This document shows positions 47,281-57,704 of a stretch of 64,000 nucleotides of DNA, one piece after another. The stretch is from Mikania micrantha (lineage: Eukaryota > Streptophyta > Magnoliopsida > Asterales > Asteraceae), in contig CM018695.1 of NCBI GenBank assembly GCA_009363875.1, positions 60,755,433-60,819,432 on the forward strand, read 5' to 3'. The first letter of the stretch is position 1. Each line of letters begins with the position of its first letter. Both the position numbers and the translations under genes were made by a program. The notes under the pieces were generated by a model. It was not told the origin of the DNA and did not search any database. It was given only the letters and a program-made list of their open reading frames with translations.

Positions 47281-48333
47281 CTGACATACATGCTAAATCA
47301 AGTCAGCTTACGCTGGTGAGTTCTAGTTTTCATAAAACAACATTTAACATACTTAACATACACATCATTTCATTCACATAGTCCATAACCTTAGCACATA
47401 ACATCCTTACATCATCATCATCATACGTTCCCTGTTACCATACGAACAGTGGGCTTATGCCTGCACAAGGCTCCATACCCAGTTATAGTCGTGGTTGACT
47501 ATCATACCCAGTTATAGTCGTGGTTGACTATCATACCCAGTTATAGTCGTGGTTGACTATCATACCCAGTTATAGTCGTGGTTGACTATCATACCCAGTT
47601 ATAGTCGTGGTTGACTATCATACCCAGTTATAGTCGTGGTTGACTATCATACCCAGTTATAGTCGTGGTTGACTATCATACCCAGTTATAGTCGTGGTTG
47701 ACTATCATACCCAGCCATCACAAGAGCTGGTACACCTTTCATACTTATCCTATAACACGTATAGGACATCGTTCGTTCGTCATACATGATATACTAGCAT
47801 TATATCATCTTTTATCATAATCATCATAACATTTACTGCTAACATCATAACATCATTCATAGCAGTCATCATGGCATCTTAGACATGTTATACTAGCATC
47901 GTCTCATCATACCATCATAGCATACTGTCATCATGCACAGTTCATCATAGCATACTAGCATCATCAGCATATCATAATATCATGTCGTCATGCCTACATA
48001 TCATACTTTCATCCTAGCAACCTAGGACCTCGTCATACTCCTATAACGGTTCTCATAGTTATCATCATGAAGCATGTTGTCATAAAGCCATCATCATATC
48101 AAATGCTAGCATCATCTTCATGTCATGTTATTCATCATCATAATTCATTTCTCATGCATTCATCATACTTATCATACTTTCATGCTTAGATCATACTAGC
48201 ACATACGCATGCATACATAGTCAGGGCATACCATCATTCATTCATCATCATAAGCACATAACATCATAACATAACCATAAGCATGTATGTCAGCCCAAAA
48301 CAGTTAACATGAAATAGGGCGTCTAGAACTCAC
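47281..48333 (-). other. Predicted intron inside the gypsy-2 LTR leader
   Basis: In element sense: donor GTCAG|GTGAGTTC at 48334/48333, branch-type CTGAC at 47306-47302, acceptor TATGTCAG|G at 47281. The 29-bp array lies within the intron. It parallels 7817-8734 and 61131-62643. Not demonstrated. Confidence 0.4.
47478..47709. repeat. 29-bp tandem array, 8 copies
   Basis: Same unit as at 40211-40471, one copy fewer. Confidence 0.95.
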
Positions 48334-49363
48334 CTGACAGTAGACTCTTGTTAACCTTAGCCGAACTCCTTAGCTAGGGCCTTAAGGACCTATATCAGTT
48401 ACATCATATCGTCACATACCATCACATCACATACTTAGACTTAGAAATTATTCTAAGTCCTCATAGCCTACTAGTCCCCCTTTCTGAATCCAAGTTCTCG
48501 AAACTTAGCTAAGTGTTCGAAACCCTTGAAATTCGTTAAGTTCTCATGTACACGAATTGCCATGTACTCGAAACATCCCTTGTTCACGAAATGCCCTGTA
48601 CACGAAATTCCATGTACACGAAATAGCCATTGTACTCGAAATACCCTGTACACGAAATTCCATGTACACGAAATAGCCATTGTATTCGAAATACCCATGT
48701 ACTCGAAATACTCATGTACACGAAATTCTAAGTATGATTTCGAGTACCCTTAGTGCATAGCTTCGTGTACTCATCATTTTGTCATTAAACATCTCAGAAA
48801 TTCATCTAAGACCTTGGGGAGCTAGTTCTAGGTTCCTTATGTTGTTACCAACGTATTGGAACCTCAAAGTTATGAACTTTATGCATAAAGGTGTGAGCTT
48901 TATGCATAAGTTCACCCTTTGTTTAACCATCCTAACTTTTGTATAAAAATCCAGCTTTCTATACATGAATCACTTACTTGAAGGTAGCTGATCCTCCTGG
49001 TAGAATCCCGTGCGTTTCCTACTTCGTTTGGTCGATCAAAGTTTGATTCTTGAAATTCTTGGACTTAAACTTCGTGTACTCGAGAGGGACTGTGCTTCCA
49101 ACCAAAGGTTGTCACATTTCCCAAGGCACGACTATTTATAGACAAGGTGCCCGTACTCGAACACCTGAGTACACGAAATAGGGAGTACTCGAAATATGGT
49201 GTACTCGAAATATGGTGTACTCGAAATCTCCATATTTCGAGTACACGATTTCTAAGCCCCATCTTAGTTATTTTCGTCTATTTTCCCACAAGTTACCTAT
49301 CCGTTATACGTACGTAGAATTCAAATAACTTGTATCTTAGAAAATTTGGGATGTTACATGGAG

Positions 49364-50214
49364 TTGGGTTGGAAAAAGGATTTGTGTGTGTGGTTGATGG
49401 AGTTGGTGTTTCAGGAAAGGTGACATTGGGTGTGGAGGTAGGGTGGTAAATAGGTTGATAGCTCTTGTAAGAAGAATTGTTGATGGGTGCATAGAGTGTT
49501 GCTGAACCAGGAGTTACATGGGTGGGATTTAGGTTTCTAGGCATCTATTTCCATCTGGTAAGCACTAAGTATACCAAACAGTTCACTTAGCTTTAGAGTC
49601 CTTAGATTTTCTGTTCTCCGTATGGCCACAGAGTATATGTTCCAAGCTTGAGGAAGTGATCTAAGAAACTTTCTGATCACATCCTGGTTCTCCATTTTGA
49701 CACCTGCAGCTAGTAACTCATCAACAAGCTGAACATGCCTGAGATATTGAGAAGTCATCTTCTCATTGTTTTGTTGACAGAAGTTTTCGAACTTCTGTTT
49801 CAGCATGTCCTTTTTATTTTCTTTAACATCTTCTGATCCTTCATACATTTGCTGTAAAGAGTTCCACAACTCTTGATCAGATTTGCATTTCTTGAATGCA
49901 TGTATGATTGAGTTATGGATGGCCATCTGGATGAGCCACAAAGACTTTGAGCCCACCTCCATTCTCTTGTAGTCTTCATCTGAATAGAGAGCTGAATCTT
50001 TTAGCACAGGTACTCCACCAAGGCTAGCAGCAGGAACAGTTGGGATGAAAGGCCCTTCAAGAACTGACTTCCAGAGTTTGAAGTCCTGGTTCATGATGAA
50101 TCCCTCCATCCTAACTTTTCGAGTGTCATAGTCTTCTGGAGTGAACATTGGTGGCTTGTTGAGAGTACCATTTTCTGTATCATGTTTGTTAAGTGCAGCC
50201 ATTTGAACAAACAA
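49364..50214 (-). pseudogene. Gag N-terminal part of copia C
   Basis: The frame starts MAALNKHD a little after the primer site (a preceding MFVQ is also open). It carries the copia-type Gag region: PPMFTPEDYDTRKVRME, the WNSLQQMYEGSEDVKE segment and LLAAGVKMENQDVIRKFLRSLP. A single extra T near 49541 shifts the frame (the short product ends EIDA); the downstream frame continues RNLNPTHVTPG until gypsy-2 interrupts at 49363. Gag forms the particle that houses reverse transcription. Confidence 0.8.
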
Positions 50215-50303
50215 ACAGAATATGAGTTTTGAAGTAGTGAGATTTTTAAAGAAATAGAACTGGTAACTTAAGGATGGTTAATCACTTAAGTTCAAGAGCC
50301 AAC

Positions 50304-50315
50304 GCTCTGATACCA
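50304..50315 (-). other. Primer binding site of copia C
   Basis: On the minus strand TGGTATCAGAGC begins 2 bp after the 5' LTR end (50318). Confidence 0.85.
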
Positions 50316-50317
50316 CT

Positions 50318-51198
50318 TGTTGGATCGGGTTGTTAACCTCAAACAACACTTCACAAGTATTTCTCTCATACAATCTAACAGATGCGGAATATCTGTTAGA
50401 AGGATCTCTCAAAAACTCACTGGTAAACAAATAATCTTTGAATAACAATAAGAACACAAGAGCAAATTTCAAGCTCAAAGATATATTTCTCTCAAAGTAG
50501 TCATGTGTTACAAGCAAGCTTACAAGCACTTTTTACATGTTTACAATGAGAGGTTATATAGCCAAGGCTACAACCATATACTAGTAGGAATACCAGTTGG
50601 GTATACTAGACAATACATAAAGTAAAGCTTAGTCTAGTATGTAAAGTGTCTTAACAGGCTAACACACTTAATTACAATCATTACAAATATAGACATTGAC
50701 TTTACAAAAGACTAGCTAACTACAAAAGACATTTAATGTTGTTGATCTTCAAGGCTTCAGATGATCTTTTGCATTTAATGCAGCTGAGAAGAAGTAAGGT
50801 GTTGTGTCTGACTCTTGGTATGTTATCTTTGTTGTTTTTCAAACCAGCATGTCCGTTGTCAGCACCTTTTGTACTATAAAAGTAATCAACTACAGTCTTT
50901 TTCAGAGGATTATCCTTAGAAGTCTTTGTCTTTGGAGGTTGCAGAAGAGAATCTTCGGAAGCCTTTGATCTTCAGAAGCTTTGTTGTCTTCAGAAGCTCT
51001 GAAGCTTTATCTTTGTTAAGTGTTGGTCTTCCGAGGTGCTTTGTCTTGTACAGCCTTCAGTAGGACTGAGTTACCGTTCGGAAGCAATGCAGCTTCCAAA
51101 GTATAACTCCTTCCTTCCGAAGGCTGTTTGTCTCTGTAGAGTCTGATACTTAGACAAAATTTAAGTTTGGTGAACATGAGCCTTTATCAGTCTTTACA
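50318..51198 (-). repeat. 5' LTR of copia C (881 bp, family A)
   Basis: In element sense it starts TGTAAAGACTGATAAAGG and ends GATCCAACA. TATA-like CTATATAACC at about 50551-50566. Confidence 0.85.
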
Positions 51199-51519
51199 GA
51201 ATTAAATAGAAAAATAAGATGACTAAAATGGTGCAATTTTTATAAAAAAAATATTACAGTATAAAAAAGTTATGATTGTATAAAAAAGAGAGGGTAAATT
51301 TTTAATAAAAAATTAGTTTTATTTAAATTTAAAGGAATGTGACACATAAAACCTCCATATTAATTCTAGATTTTTGATATGTTTTAAATGACTAAAATGC
51401 CATTCTGTATTTTAATATTAATGGGGGCACATGACACAATCACACACACTTAAATTTCAGATTAACCGTTAGATCTGAGATAATAAGTTATTACTTATCC
51501 AAGAGTTTTCATTTCAGCA

Positions 51520-51593
<74 letters not shown>

Positions 51594-51594
<1 letters not shown>

Positions 51595-51862
51595 GGTGTG
51601 GTTTCTTTGTTAACCCATATTTATTATGTTAACTGAATAACTACATCTTATTATTTTGGGTGCCACATTAAACTAAATCTAAACTTGTAGGTTTTTATTA
51701 TTTATTTTATTAATGTAAGTAGGCTCCACGTTGATTACATTAATTAAAAAAGAAGAAAAAAAAACCTACACCTTTAGATTTACTTTAATGTGGGTCCCAA
51801 AATAATAAGATGTAGTTATTCGGTTAACGTAATAAACATGGGTTAACCAAGAAACCACACCC
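51594..51862. mobile_element. (TA)n-flanked fold-back MITE (269 bp)
   Basis: The ends GGGTGTGGTTTCTTTGTTAA and TTAACCAAGAAACCACACCC are inverted, and pairing continues for over 100 bp through AATAACTACATCTTATTATT. A 70-bp TA run precedes it and TATATA follows. Confidence 0.85.
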
Positions 51863-51870
51863 TATATATA

Positions 51871-52062
51871 GGGACTTATTCTAATAAGAACCAACAAATT
51901 GTAAAGAGCTAAAGGAACCACATTTAAAGTCACAGGTTTTGAAGGGTATAAAAGTAATTTTCTTGAAAAAAGAGGAAGTTACCTTTATACCCTTTAAACT
52001 TGTGGCTAGAAATGGTTCTTTTAGTTCTCAACTTACATTGGTTCTCAATTGAACATCCCCCC
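51871..52062. mobile_element. Fold-back MITE (~190 bp)
   Basis: The arms GGGACTTATTCTAATAAGAACC and its counterpart GGTTCTCAATTGAACATCCCC pair, as do AGGGTATAAAAGTAA and TTACCTTTATACCCT. It sits between TATATA and (TG)n(TA)n. Confidence 0.75.
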
Positions 52063-52090
52063 TGTGTGTGTGTATATATTTATATGATTA

Positions 52091-52686
52091 GGATCATATA
52101 AAAACCCTTGTATTAAACAATAACCCATTAACTCAAATCTAATGGTTAATCTAAAAGTTAAGTGTGTAAAATTGTGTCATGTGTCATCAATCATATTATA
52201 ATGCAGAAGGTTATTTTGGTCATTTGTATCATATTAAAAATCTATAGTTAATATGGTGGTGCCATGTGTCAACTTCTAATATATATTAATAAAATTAATT
52301 TTTATAGTTAAAGTTTACCCTCACTTTTTTTATGCATCCTAGTTAAGACTATAACGAAATTAAAGAGAAAAATAAGACAAGTAAAATGGTGCAATTTTTA
52401 TAAAAAAAATATTATAGTATAAAAAATTTATGGATGTATAAAAAAAGGGGTAAACTTTAAATAAAAAAGCATATATATTAAAATATATTAGAAGGTGACA
52501 CATGATACCAACAAAATAATTTCAGCTTTTTAGTACGGTGCAAATGACTAAAATACACTTCTGTATTTAAATATGAAAGATGACACATGTCACAATTCTA
52601 TACACTAAACTTTTAGATTAGCCATTAGATTTGTGCTAATGGGTTATTGCTCTATTCATGGGTTAATTATTGTTTGTTCACAATCC
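52091..52686. mobile_element. Fold-back element, D family (~600 bp)
   Basis: The two arms pair over ~270 bp: CAATAACCCATTA, TAATGGTTAATCTAAAAGTT and TGTGTCATGTGTCATC each have inverted partners in the right arm. The centre carries the AAATTAAAGAGAAAAATAAG segment shared with 19944-20918 and element D. Flanked by TA/TG runs. Confidence 0.75.
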
Positions 52687-52769
52687 TATATATATACACA
52701 CACACATATATATTTATATATATGTTGTGTATATATCTATGTATATATATGTGTGTGTATATACATACA

Positions 52770-53158
52770 GGATTGGGCTCAAATAAGAACCCACTTTAAT
52801 TGAGGAAACCTGATTAACTGCTACAAGATCAAGTCAAATCCTTACTTTTTCATTTTCATGATCTTTATTATACTTGTACGAGAATATGTTATATTATGTG
52901 TTTATGCACATTCATCACCGTTTGGGCTTTTACGTCCGTGTAAGTGGTCGCTACATTAAATAAATATTTACAGTGTAACACAAACTTACACTTGCTTTAA
53001 ATCCCAAACAGTAATAAATTTTCCAAAACACATAAAATAACATAGTCTGTACATGCATAATAAAGATCATGAAAACAAAAAACCAAAGATTTGGCTTGAT
53101 CTTGTCGGAGTTAATCAGGTTTCCTCAATTAAGGTGGGTTAACAACCAATCCATACCC
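52770..53158. mobile_element. Fold-back MITE (~390 bp)
   Basis: Left arm GGATTGGGCTC..., ACTTTAATTGAGGAAACCTG, ATTAACTGCTACAAGATCAAG pairs with the right arm. Both ends abut TA-rich microsatellites. A half copy lies at 3265-3405. Confidence 0.75.
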
Positions 53159-53179
53159 TATACATATATACATATATAA

Positions 53180-53180
<1 letters not shown>

Positions 53181-53210
<30 letters not shown>

Positions 53211-53303
53211 TGTATGTATGTATGTATGTATGTATGTATGTATGTATGTATGTATGTATGTATGTATGTATGTATGTATGTATGTATGTATGTATGTATG
53301 TAT
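53181..53303. repeat. (TATG)n microsatellite, about 30 units
   Basis: Uninterrupted TATG repeats. All six frames are open only because the unit contains no stop in the repeating frames. Confidence 0.95.
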
Positions 53304-53305
53304 AG

Positions 53306-55228
53306 AGGGCGGTTATAATACAAAGGACGTGGAACGTATTAAGCGTAAGAAGCAATCTAGATCGTCGGTCCGTAATTTTTAATGGTAAGGATTAATGCGA
53401 TGGCATTTTAGTAAATAAACTTGTTTCTTAATTGGTTTTTATAATACGGTTTTGATAAAAAGAGTAAAAACGTCATTTATAATCATAAAATTTAAACCTA
53501 GTCCTAAAAAAGCAATTTCAAAGACCGCTTCCCGTAATTAGCACCATCTTCTTCGAAAATTTGAATCTCTTACGACTGCATCTGATAACAAAGAATCAAC
53601 GAAATTATGGAGAAGAACACCATCATCATCAAGAAAAAGTAAGCAATACTATACTCATTACGTACCATTAATATCAAAGTTGTCATTTTTTGTTTTTTTT
53701 TCTAATAAACAACTGCAATGTGTAAACAAGAAAGGTTTCTGAAGGCGTAATAACGGATTCAAACAAACAAACAAAAGAACGATGATCAAAATCAAATAAC
53801 TACAGAAAGTCTGCTAAAAAGGGGAGGTGATTATAGTTATATTCATCATTATGTGATTTGCAGTGATTTCTTATTCGTGATTATAACGAAAATGTGTAAT
53901 ATTCTGACTGTGTTTATTTTCAATGTATAAGGTTAATTGTAATTTTGATAGTTTAATTTGAATACTTTTGTAATTTTGAATACAGTTAATTGTATTGTAA
54001 ACTTTTTTATTGATATTAAACATGAGTTTCATATCTACTGTTTGTTCAATTGTGTATAGAACGTAATTTAACTTTATGCAATGGACCGTGATTTTAAAGT
54101 GATAATTGGCTTTGTGTGATTATATTGTGAGAACGATATTTTGTATATATATTTTTTGAAACGTAATTATGCATCATAAACCTTAGACCGATTATTCAGA
54201 TAACTATGTAACTATCAATACAAATTTGAGACTAAAGATAATTGTCAATGCAACTAATAATGTGTGATTATTTCAAGTATACTTGATATCATTCATGTGA
54301 GGATCATGTTGGGGATTCTTACTCTTAGACCGATTATTCAGATAACTAGAATTCCGATTAAAAGAATTTTCTAGTCCACTACAAAAATGATGATCATTGT
54401 CAATCTTAAAAATATGATTTTCAATATAAAAATATATAAAATAAATATCCACAGTACTATCTTTACTAAAAAGTATTATGAGATATGAAATTTCGAATGT
54501 CATTGACGCAAAAAAAAAAGAACAATATTACTATAATCATGATATCTTGTGACTAAATGTGATTTATCTTTTATTTTTGACTATTTGTTATTGATTTGAT
54601 GTATATTTTATTTTATGGTGATAATTTGTTGTAGTACTAGTTATTGATTTCATGATGGAACCATCATGTTATTGATTTGTAGATGGCCGGAACTATCAAG
54701 TTACTACTGATGGTAGTAAACATGTCATTAGATAATTTATTATGTATTTAGACCATCAATTTTATTTTATTTGTGTCCCTTATTTGTTGTTATAGATAGA
54801 AACATCAAGTACTCATACGGTAAATGCTGATGATGAAAATCACAGAGAACCTGTCATTAACTTGGATGAGAAAATCGTTGAAAAGATGTCAAGGCAACTG
54901 TCTTATGCATGGAAACATATGACTATTACTATAGAAATTAATAGAGCATGATGCTAGTATTGCAAGTGTATGTTTGGTAGCGATTCAAAAAAACGACTAA
55001 TAACAATAACAAAAATAAAGATAAAGTCATTAGTTACATCTTCAGAAAAAAAGAATGTGTCAAAAATCATTGTTACAACAAGGTAGATAAGACACAATCA
55101 ACTCTAAAGTTTTATATCTAAAAGTTTGTGTGAAGGTAACTTAAGACTTCATACACGTTCAATCAATATAATGTAGGAAAATGCCAGCCTAAATATGTGT
55201 GAAGAAAAGAGGCCTTTTCGTATTGTTA
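53306..55228. other. Unassigned AT-rich region, possible decayed transposon
   Basis: It begins GGGCGGTTATAATAC right after the microsatellite, in the manner of the other TA-flanked elements. It contains a 24-bp direct repeat (TTAGACCGATTATTCAGATA + ACTA) near 54183 and 54326. A short acidic reading stretch at ~54797-54950 looks like protein remnant but has no recognisable family. No real gene is supported. Confidence 0.3.
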
Positions 55229-55522
55229 GGCCATGTGTTATGCATCATACCTCCTCACTCCACGTAGGCCACATAGACGCCATATAATCAAGCAACACCA
55301 TCACCCCCTTATCACTCTACATCATCTTTTCATATGTTATCCATCACTCCACGTCATCACCACCTTTATTCAATATTTTATTATTTGAATTTTATTTTTT
55401 AATTATAAATTAAATTAAAAAAAAGACATAATATTATTAAAAAATTAATATTACAAAATAAAATAAAAAAAATTAAAATACATAAATAAAATAAAAAAAC
55501 ATTAAAATAAATTTTAATATTT

Positions 55523-56347
55523 TTAAAAAAACTGCATATTTTCTCTCCGATTTTTCCAGACATGTTCAACCAAATCGTCTTTAAGCATGTTATGTATCTC
55601 CCTGCTTCGGATCTCGGCTCGTATTTCAACTCTTTCTTCCGGTGTAACCTCTTCAACCGGAGGGTCGACCTCTTCGTAATTTTGGCAAATAGTTTTTCCT
55701 TTGTCCTCTAAAATCATGTTATGCAAAATAATGCAAGCACACATAACGTCTATAATTTTATTTTTGTGCAAAATCCTACATGGATTATCTATCATATGCC
55801 ATTTATTTTTAAGTACTCCAATCTCTCATTCGACATCCTTTCTCGCCGCCTCTTGAGCCTTTTTAAAATATTCTCGTTTGTCATCGTCTTCACGAGGACA
55901 TGTAAATGATTTGACAAACGTAGCATATTCAGGGTAGATACCATCGGCAAGATAATACCCATACTTGTAGTAAGTATCGTTAGCATAAAATGAAGACCCC
56001 GACGCCACTCCGTCTAATATGTCGTCAAATATAGGAGATTGATCTAAAACATTTATATCATTATTCGAACCAAAAACACCAAAGTACACATTCCATATCC
56101 AGAGATCATTAGAGGCCACCGCTTCAAGTATTATTGTAGGATGGTGGTGATCGCCTCGTTGATGAGATCCTCGCCAAGCGGTTGGGCAATTTTGCCACTC
56201 CCGGTGTGTGCAATTGATAATTCTAAGCATGCCGGGATACCCGTGCACATCATCATGCACTGCATAGATTTGTTGAATGTCGCTCCATGTTGGTTTTCTC
56301 AAATATCGCAAGTCGTATAATGCGATAACACCTTTACAAAAGTTATA
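55523..56347 (-). pseudogene. Harbinger transposase (DDE_Tnp_4 type), inactive
   Basis: The frame can be followed from about 56347 (ESLYNFCKGVIALYD, then YLRKPTWSDIQQI) to the stop at 55523. Diagnostic motifs: INCTHREW, AWRGSHQRGDHHHPTIILEAVAS, GSNNDINVLDQSPIF, YYLADGIYPEYATFVKSF, ARKDVE. In the family the first motif is IDCTH; here the catalytic Asp codon is AAT (Asn, 56213-56215). An in-frame TGA at 55826-55828 follows the catalytic Glu. Before 56347 the sequence runs directly into ORF1, so ~100 or more N-terminal residues are deleted. The normal product excises and inserts the element at TTA sites; this copy cannot. Confidence 0.85.
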
Positions 56348-56901
56348 AAGACTTTCTCGCCGGTTAAGTGATCAATTGGAGTCCACAACAATTTCATATC
56401 ATTGTTGTATTGTTTTTGCTCCTGTAAGTTGACAAATTTTTGCAACGAGTCGGAGATGGTCTCCAACGTGTCTTTGTAATCGGTTGAAGATGAGGCTTGT
56501 GGTCGTTTACCCTTTTTGTTTCGACCGGGCGGACATTGAGGAGAGGTTGGTGGGGGCATGTCCATTTCGACTTCCTCATCCGACTCGTTTAAGTTAACGA
56601 AACATCGACTGGTTGAGTAGGATTGAGTGGTCGTGTACTTTCCGGACGATGACGTCTTCGTCCGTTTCGAAGTTTGTAACTTCGGGACGGGATGCCATTT
56701 GGTTAATTTCCGCATAACTTGCCACAGCTCGATATGAGGAAATGGCCCATTTTCTCGTGCATAGGTCATCAACGCCTCGTTCATGACCGATTTGTCGTTC
56801 TCACCACTTTTACGGTTGTTGTGGTGTTGAACCCATATGCCGTTAAATTTCGCGACTTTACGTTTTAAGTCGCGCCATTTGCCGGAAATCATGTCGTTCA
56901 T
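56330..56901 (-). pseudogene. Harbinger ORF1 (Myb/SANT-like DNA-binding partner), fragment
   Basis: About 190 codons without the N-terminus: ISGKWRDLKRKVAKFNGIW (end of the trihelix/SANT-like domain), a linker with KRTKTSSSGKY, an acidic NESDEEVEMD stretch, basic RNKKGKRPQ, and the DTLETISDSLQKFVNLQEQK helix. Related plant proteins are often mislabelled 'glutathione S-transferase T3-like'. The 5' part is removed by the LTR-Z insertion; the 3' end is fused by deletion to transposase sequence, so the last ~16 codons of the open frame are transposase DNA read out of frame. Confidence 0.75.
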
Positions 56902-57690
56902 CCGGTAGGAACTGTGACATGCAGTACCTGATCATCCGGCAAGTCCGTACGGTATGTGTACTTTCACTATTTACTGTGTGTAAATACAACATATGAACAA
57001 TGTTTGTGATAACAGAATTCAAAATACAAGAAACAGTTGTACGTATTTATGTGAAAACTTAAATACTGTAAGTACTACAACCCACGATAAACAACAATTG
57101 TAGGTATTTAGGTGAAAACCTAAGTACAGTTAATACAACAAATCAAAAGAAACAACAGTGTACAAGTAAACAACAAGAACATGTCGGTTGCGATCTAATA
57201 TCCATATATGACAGGAATTAGATGGCTGATAAATCCGTACGAAAACAATGTGAAAACAGGAAGTCTACTTGAGTCCGTCAGTGAGGAAACATAATTCAAG
57301 ACACAAATGCAATGTTATTTCAGAATAACAAACTAACAGTGTGTTTGCGTGGGTGACGATTCACACAAACATATCTGTGAGTTTAAAGTTCTGAAATAAT
57401 GACTGAAAAGTAGAAAACAAAAGTCAGAAAGCAAAATTATCGTCGTGTTCGTTCGGGTGACGATTCGAACGAATACGCGCGAAGGTGACGCGATCTGACG
57501 AAACGCTTAAAATAATCGGTTTCGATAAAATAATTCAAGATAATAAAATTTAAAAGATTTACTAGGAATAACCACTTTCCAAACATTAAAAAATAAATCT
57601 TTCTATTTAAATTACGAAAAATGCGCGTAACGATCCGGAAACGCAACGGAGACGAGAAACGAGCAAACAAAATGAAACCGAACACGAACG

Positions 57691-57704
57691 GGGTATATAT
57701 ACCC
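57691..57704 (+). promoter_or_regulatory. Palindromic TATA box of LTR-Z
   Basis: GGGTATATATACCC, followed by a CT-rich leader (57730-57790). LTR-X has GGTATAAATACC in the same context. Confidence 0.55.

Larger units (their letters stand above)
39791..49358 (-). mobile_element. Gypsy-2: complete, apparently intact Tekay/Del chromovirus, TSD TGGAG
   Basis: TGGAG occurs at 39786-39790 and 49359-49363. The LTRs (39791-42121, 2331 bp; 47059-49358, 2300 bp) differ, as far as I can read, by one 29-bp repeat unit and two single-base indels, which account exactly for the 31-bp length difference. Primer site, one uninterrupted gag-pol frame and purine tract are all present. It lies inside the gag region of copia C. 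Everything needed for autonomous retrotransposition appears to be in place. Confidence 0.95.
47059..49358 (-). repeat. 5' LTR of gypsy-2 (2300 bp)
   Basis: Nearly identical to 39791-42121. A TATA box CTATAAATAG lies at 49131-49140 (minus), so transcription probably starts near 49105. Eight 29-bp repeats lie at 47478-47709. Confidence 0.95.
29377..51198 (-). mobile_element. Copia C: SIRE-like copia element, TSD GAATT, split by gypsy-2
   Basis: GAATT occurs at 29372-29376 and 51199-51203. On the minus strand the order is 5' LTR (50318-51198), primer site, Gag, [gypsy-2], Gag continued, protease, integrase, reverse transcriptase, RNase H, a long third coding region, purine tract, 3' LTR (29377-30221). 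This order and the extra downstream coding region are those of SIRE/Maximus copia elements. The coding regions contain several stops and frameshifts, and the LTRs differ by deletions of tens of bases, so it is older than the gypsy element inside it. Confidence 0.85.
27709..51521. mobile_element. (TA)n-flanked fold-back element D, split by copia C
   Basis: The left part is 27709-29376 and the right part 51199-51521. Inverted similarity between the two parts includes TTGTGTCATGTGTCC, TATTTTAGTTATTTG and ATCAAAAATC and their right-arm counterparts. The long (TA)n runs 27661-27708 and 51522-51591 flank it. The left part carries inserted small MITEs (27955-28122, 28445-28663). Non-coding. Confidence 0.6.
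55229..56912 (-). mobile_element. PIF/Harbinger element, decayed and truncated
   Basis: TTA (55226-55228) precedes the terminus GGCCATGTGTTATGCATCAT, the inverted counterpart of the end at 538-557. On the minus strand a Myb/SANT-like ORF1 fragment is followed by transposase. The element is cut at 56912, where LTR-Z begins, so its other terminus should lie beyond the right edge of the window. Confidence 0.85.

Noticed and set aside
53129..53382. Open frames encoding YIHT or MYVC repeats
   Set aside because: Pure product of the (TATG)n microsatellite.
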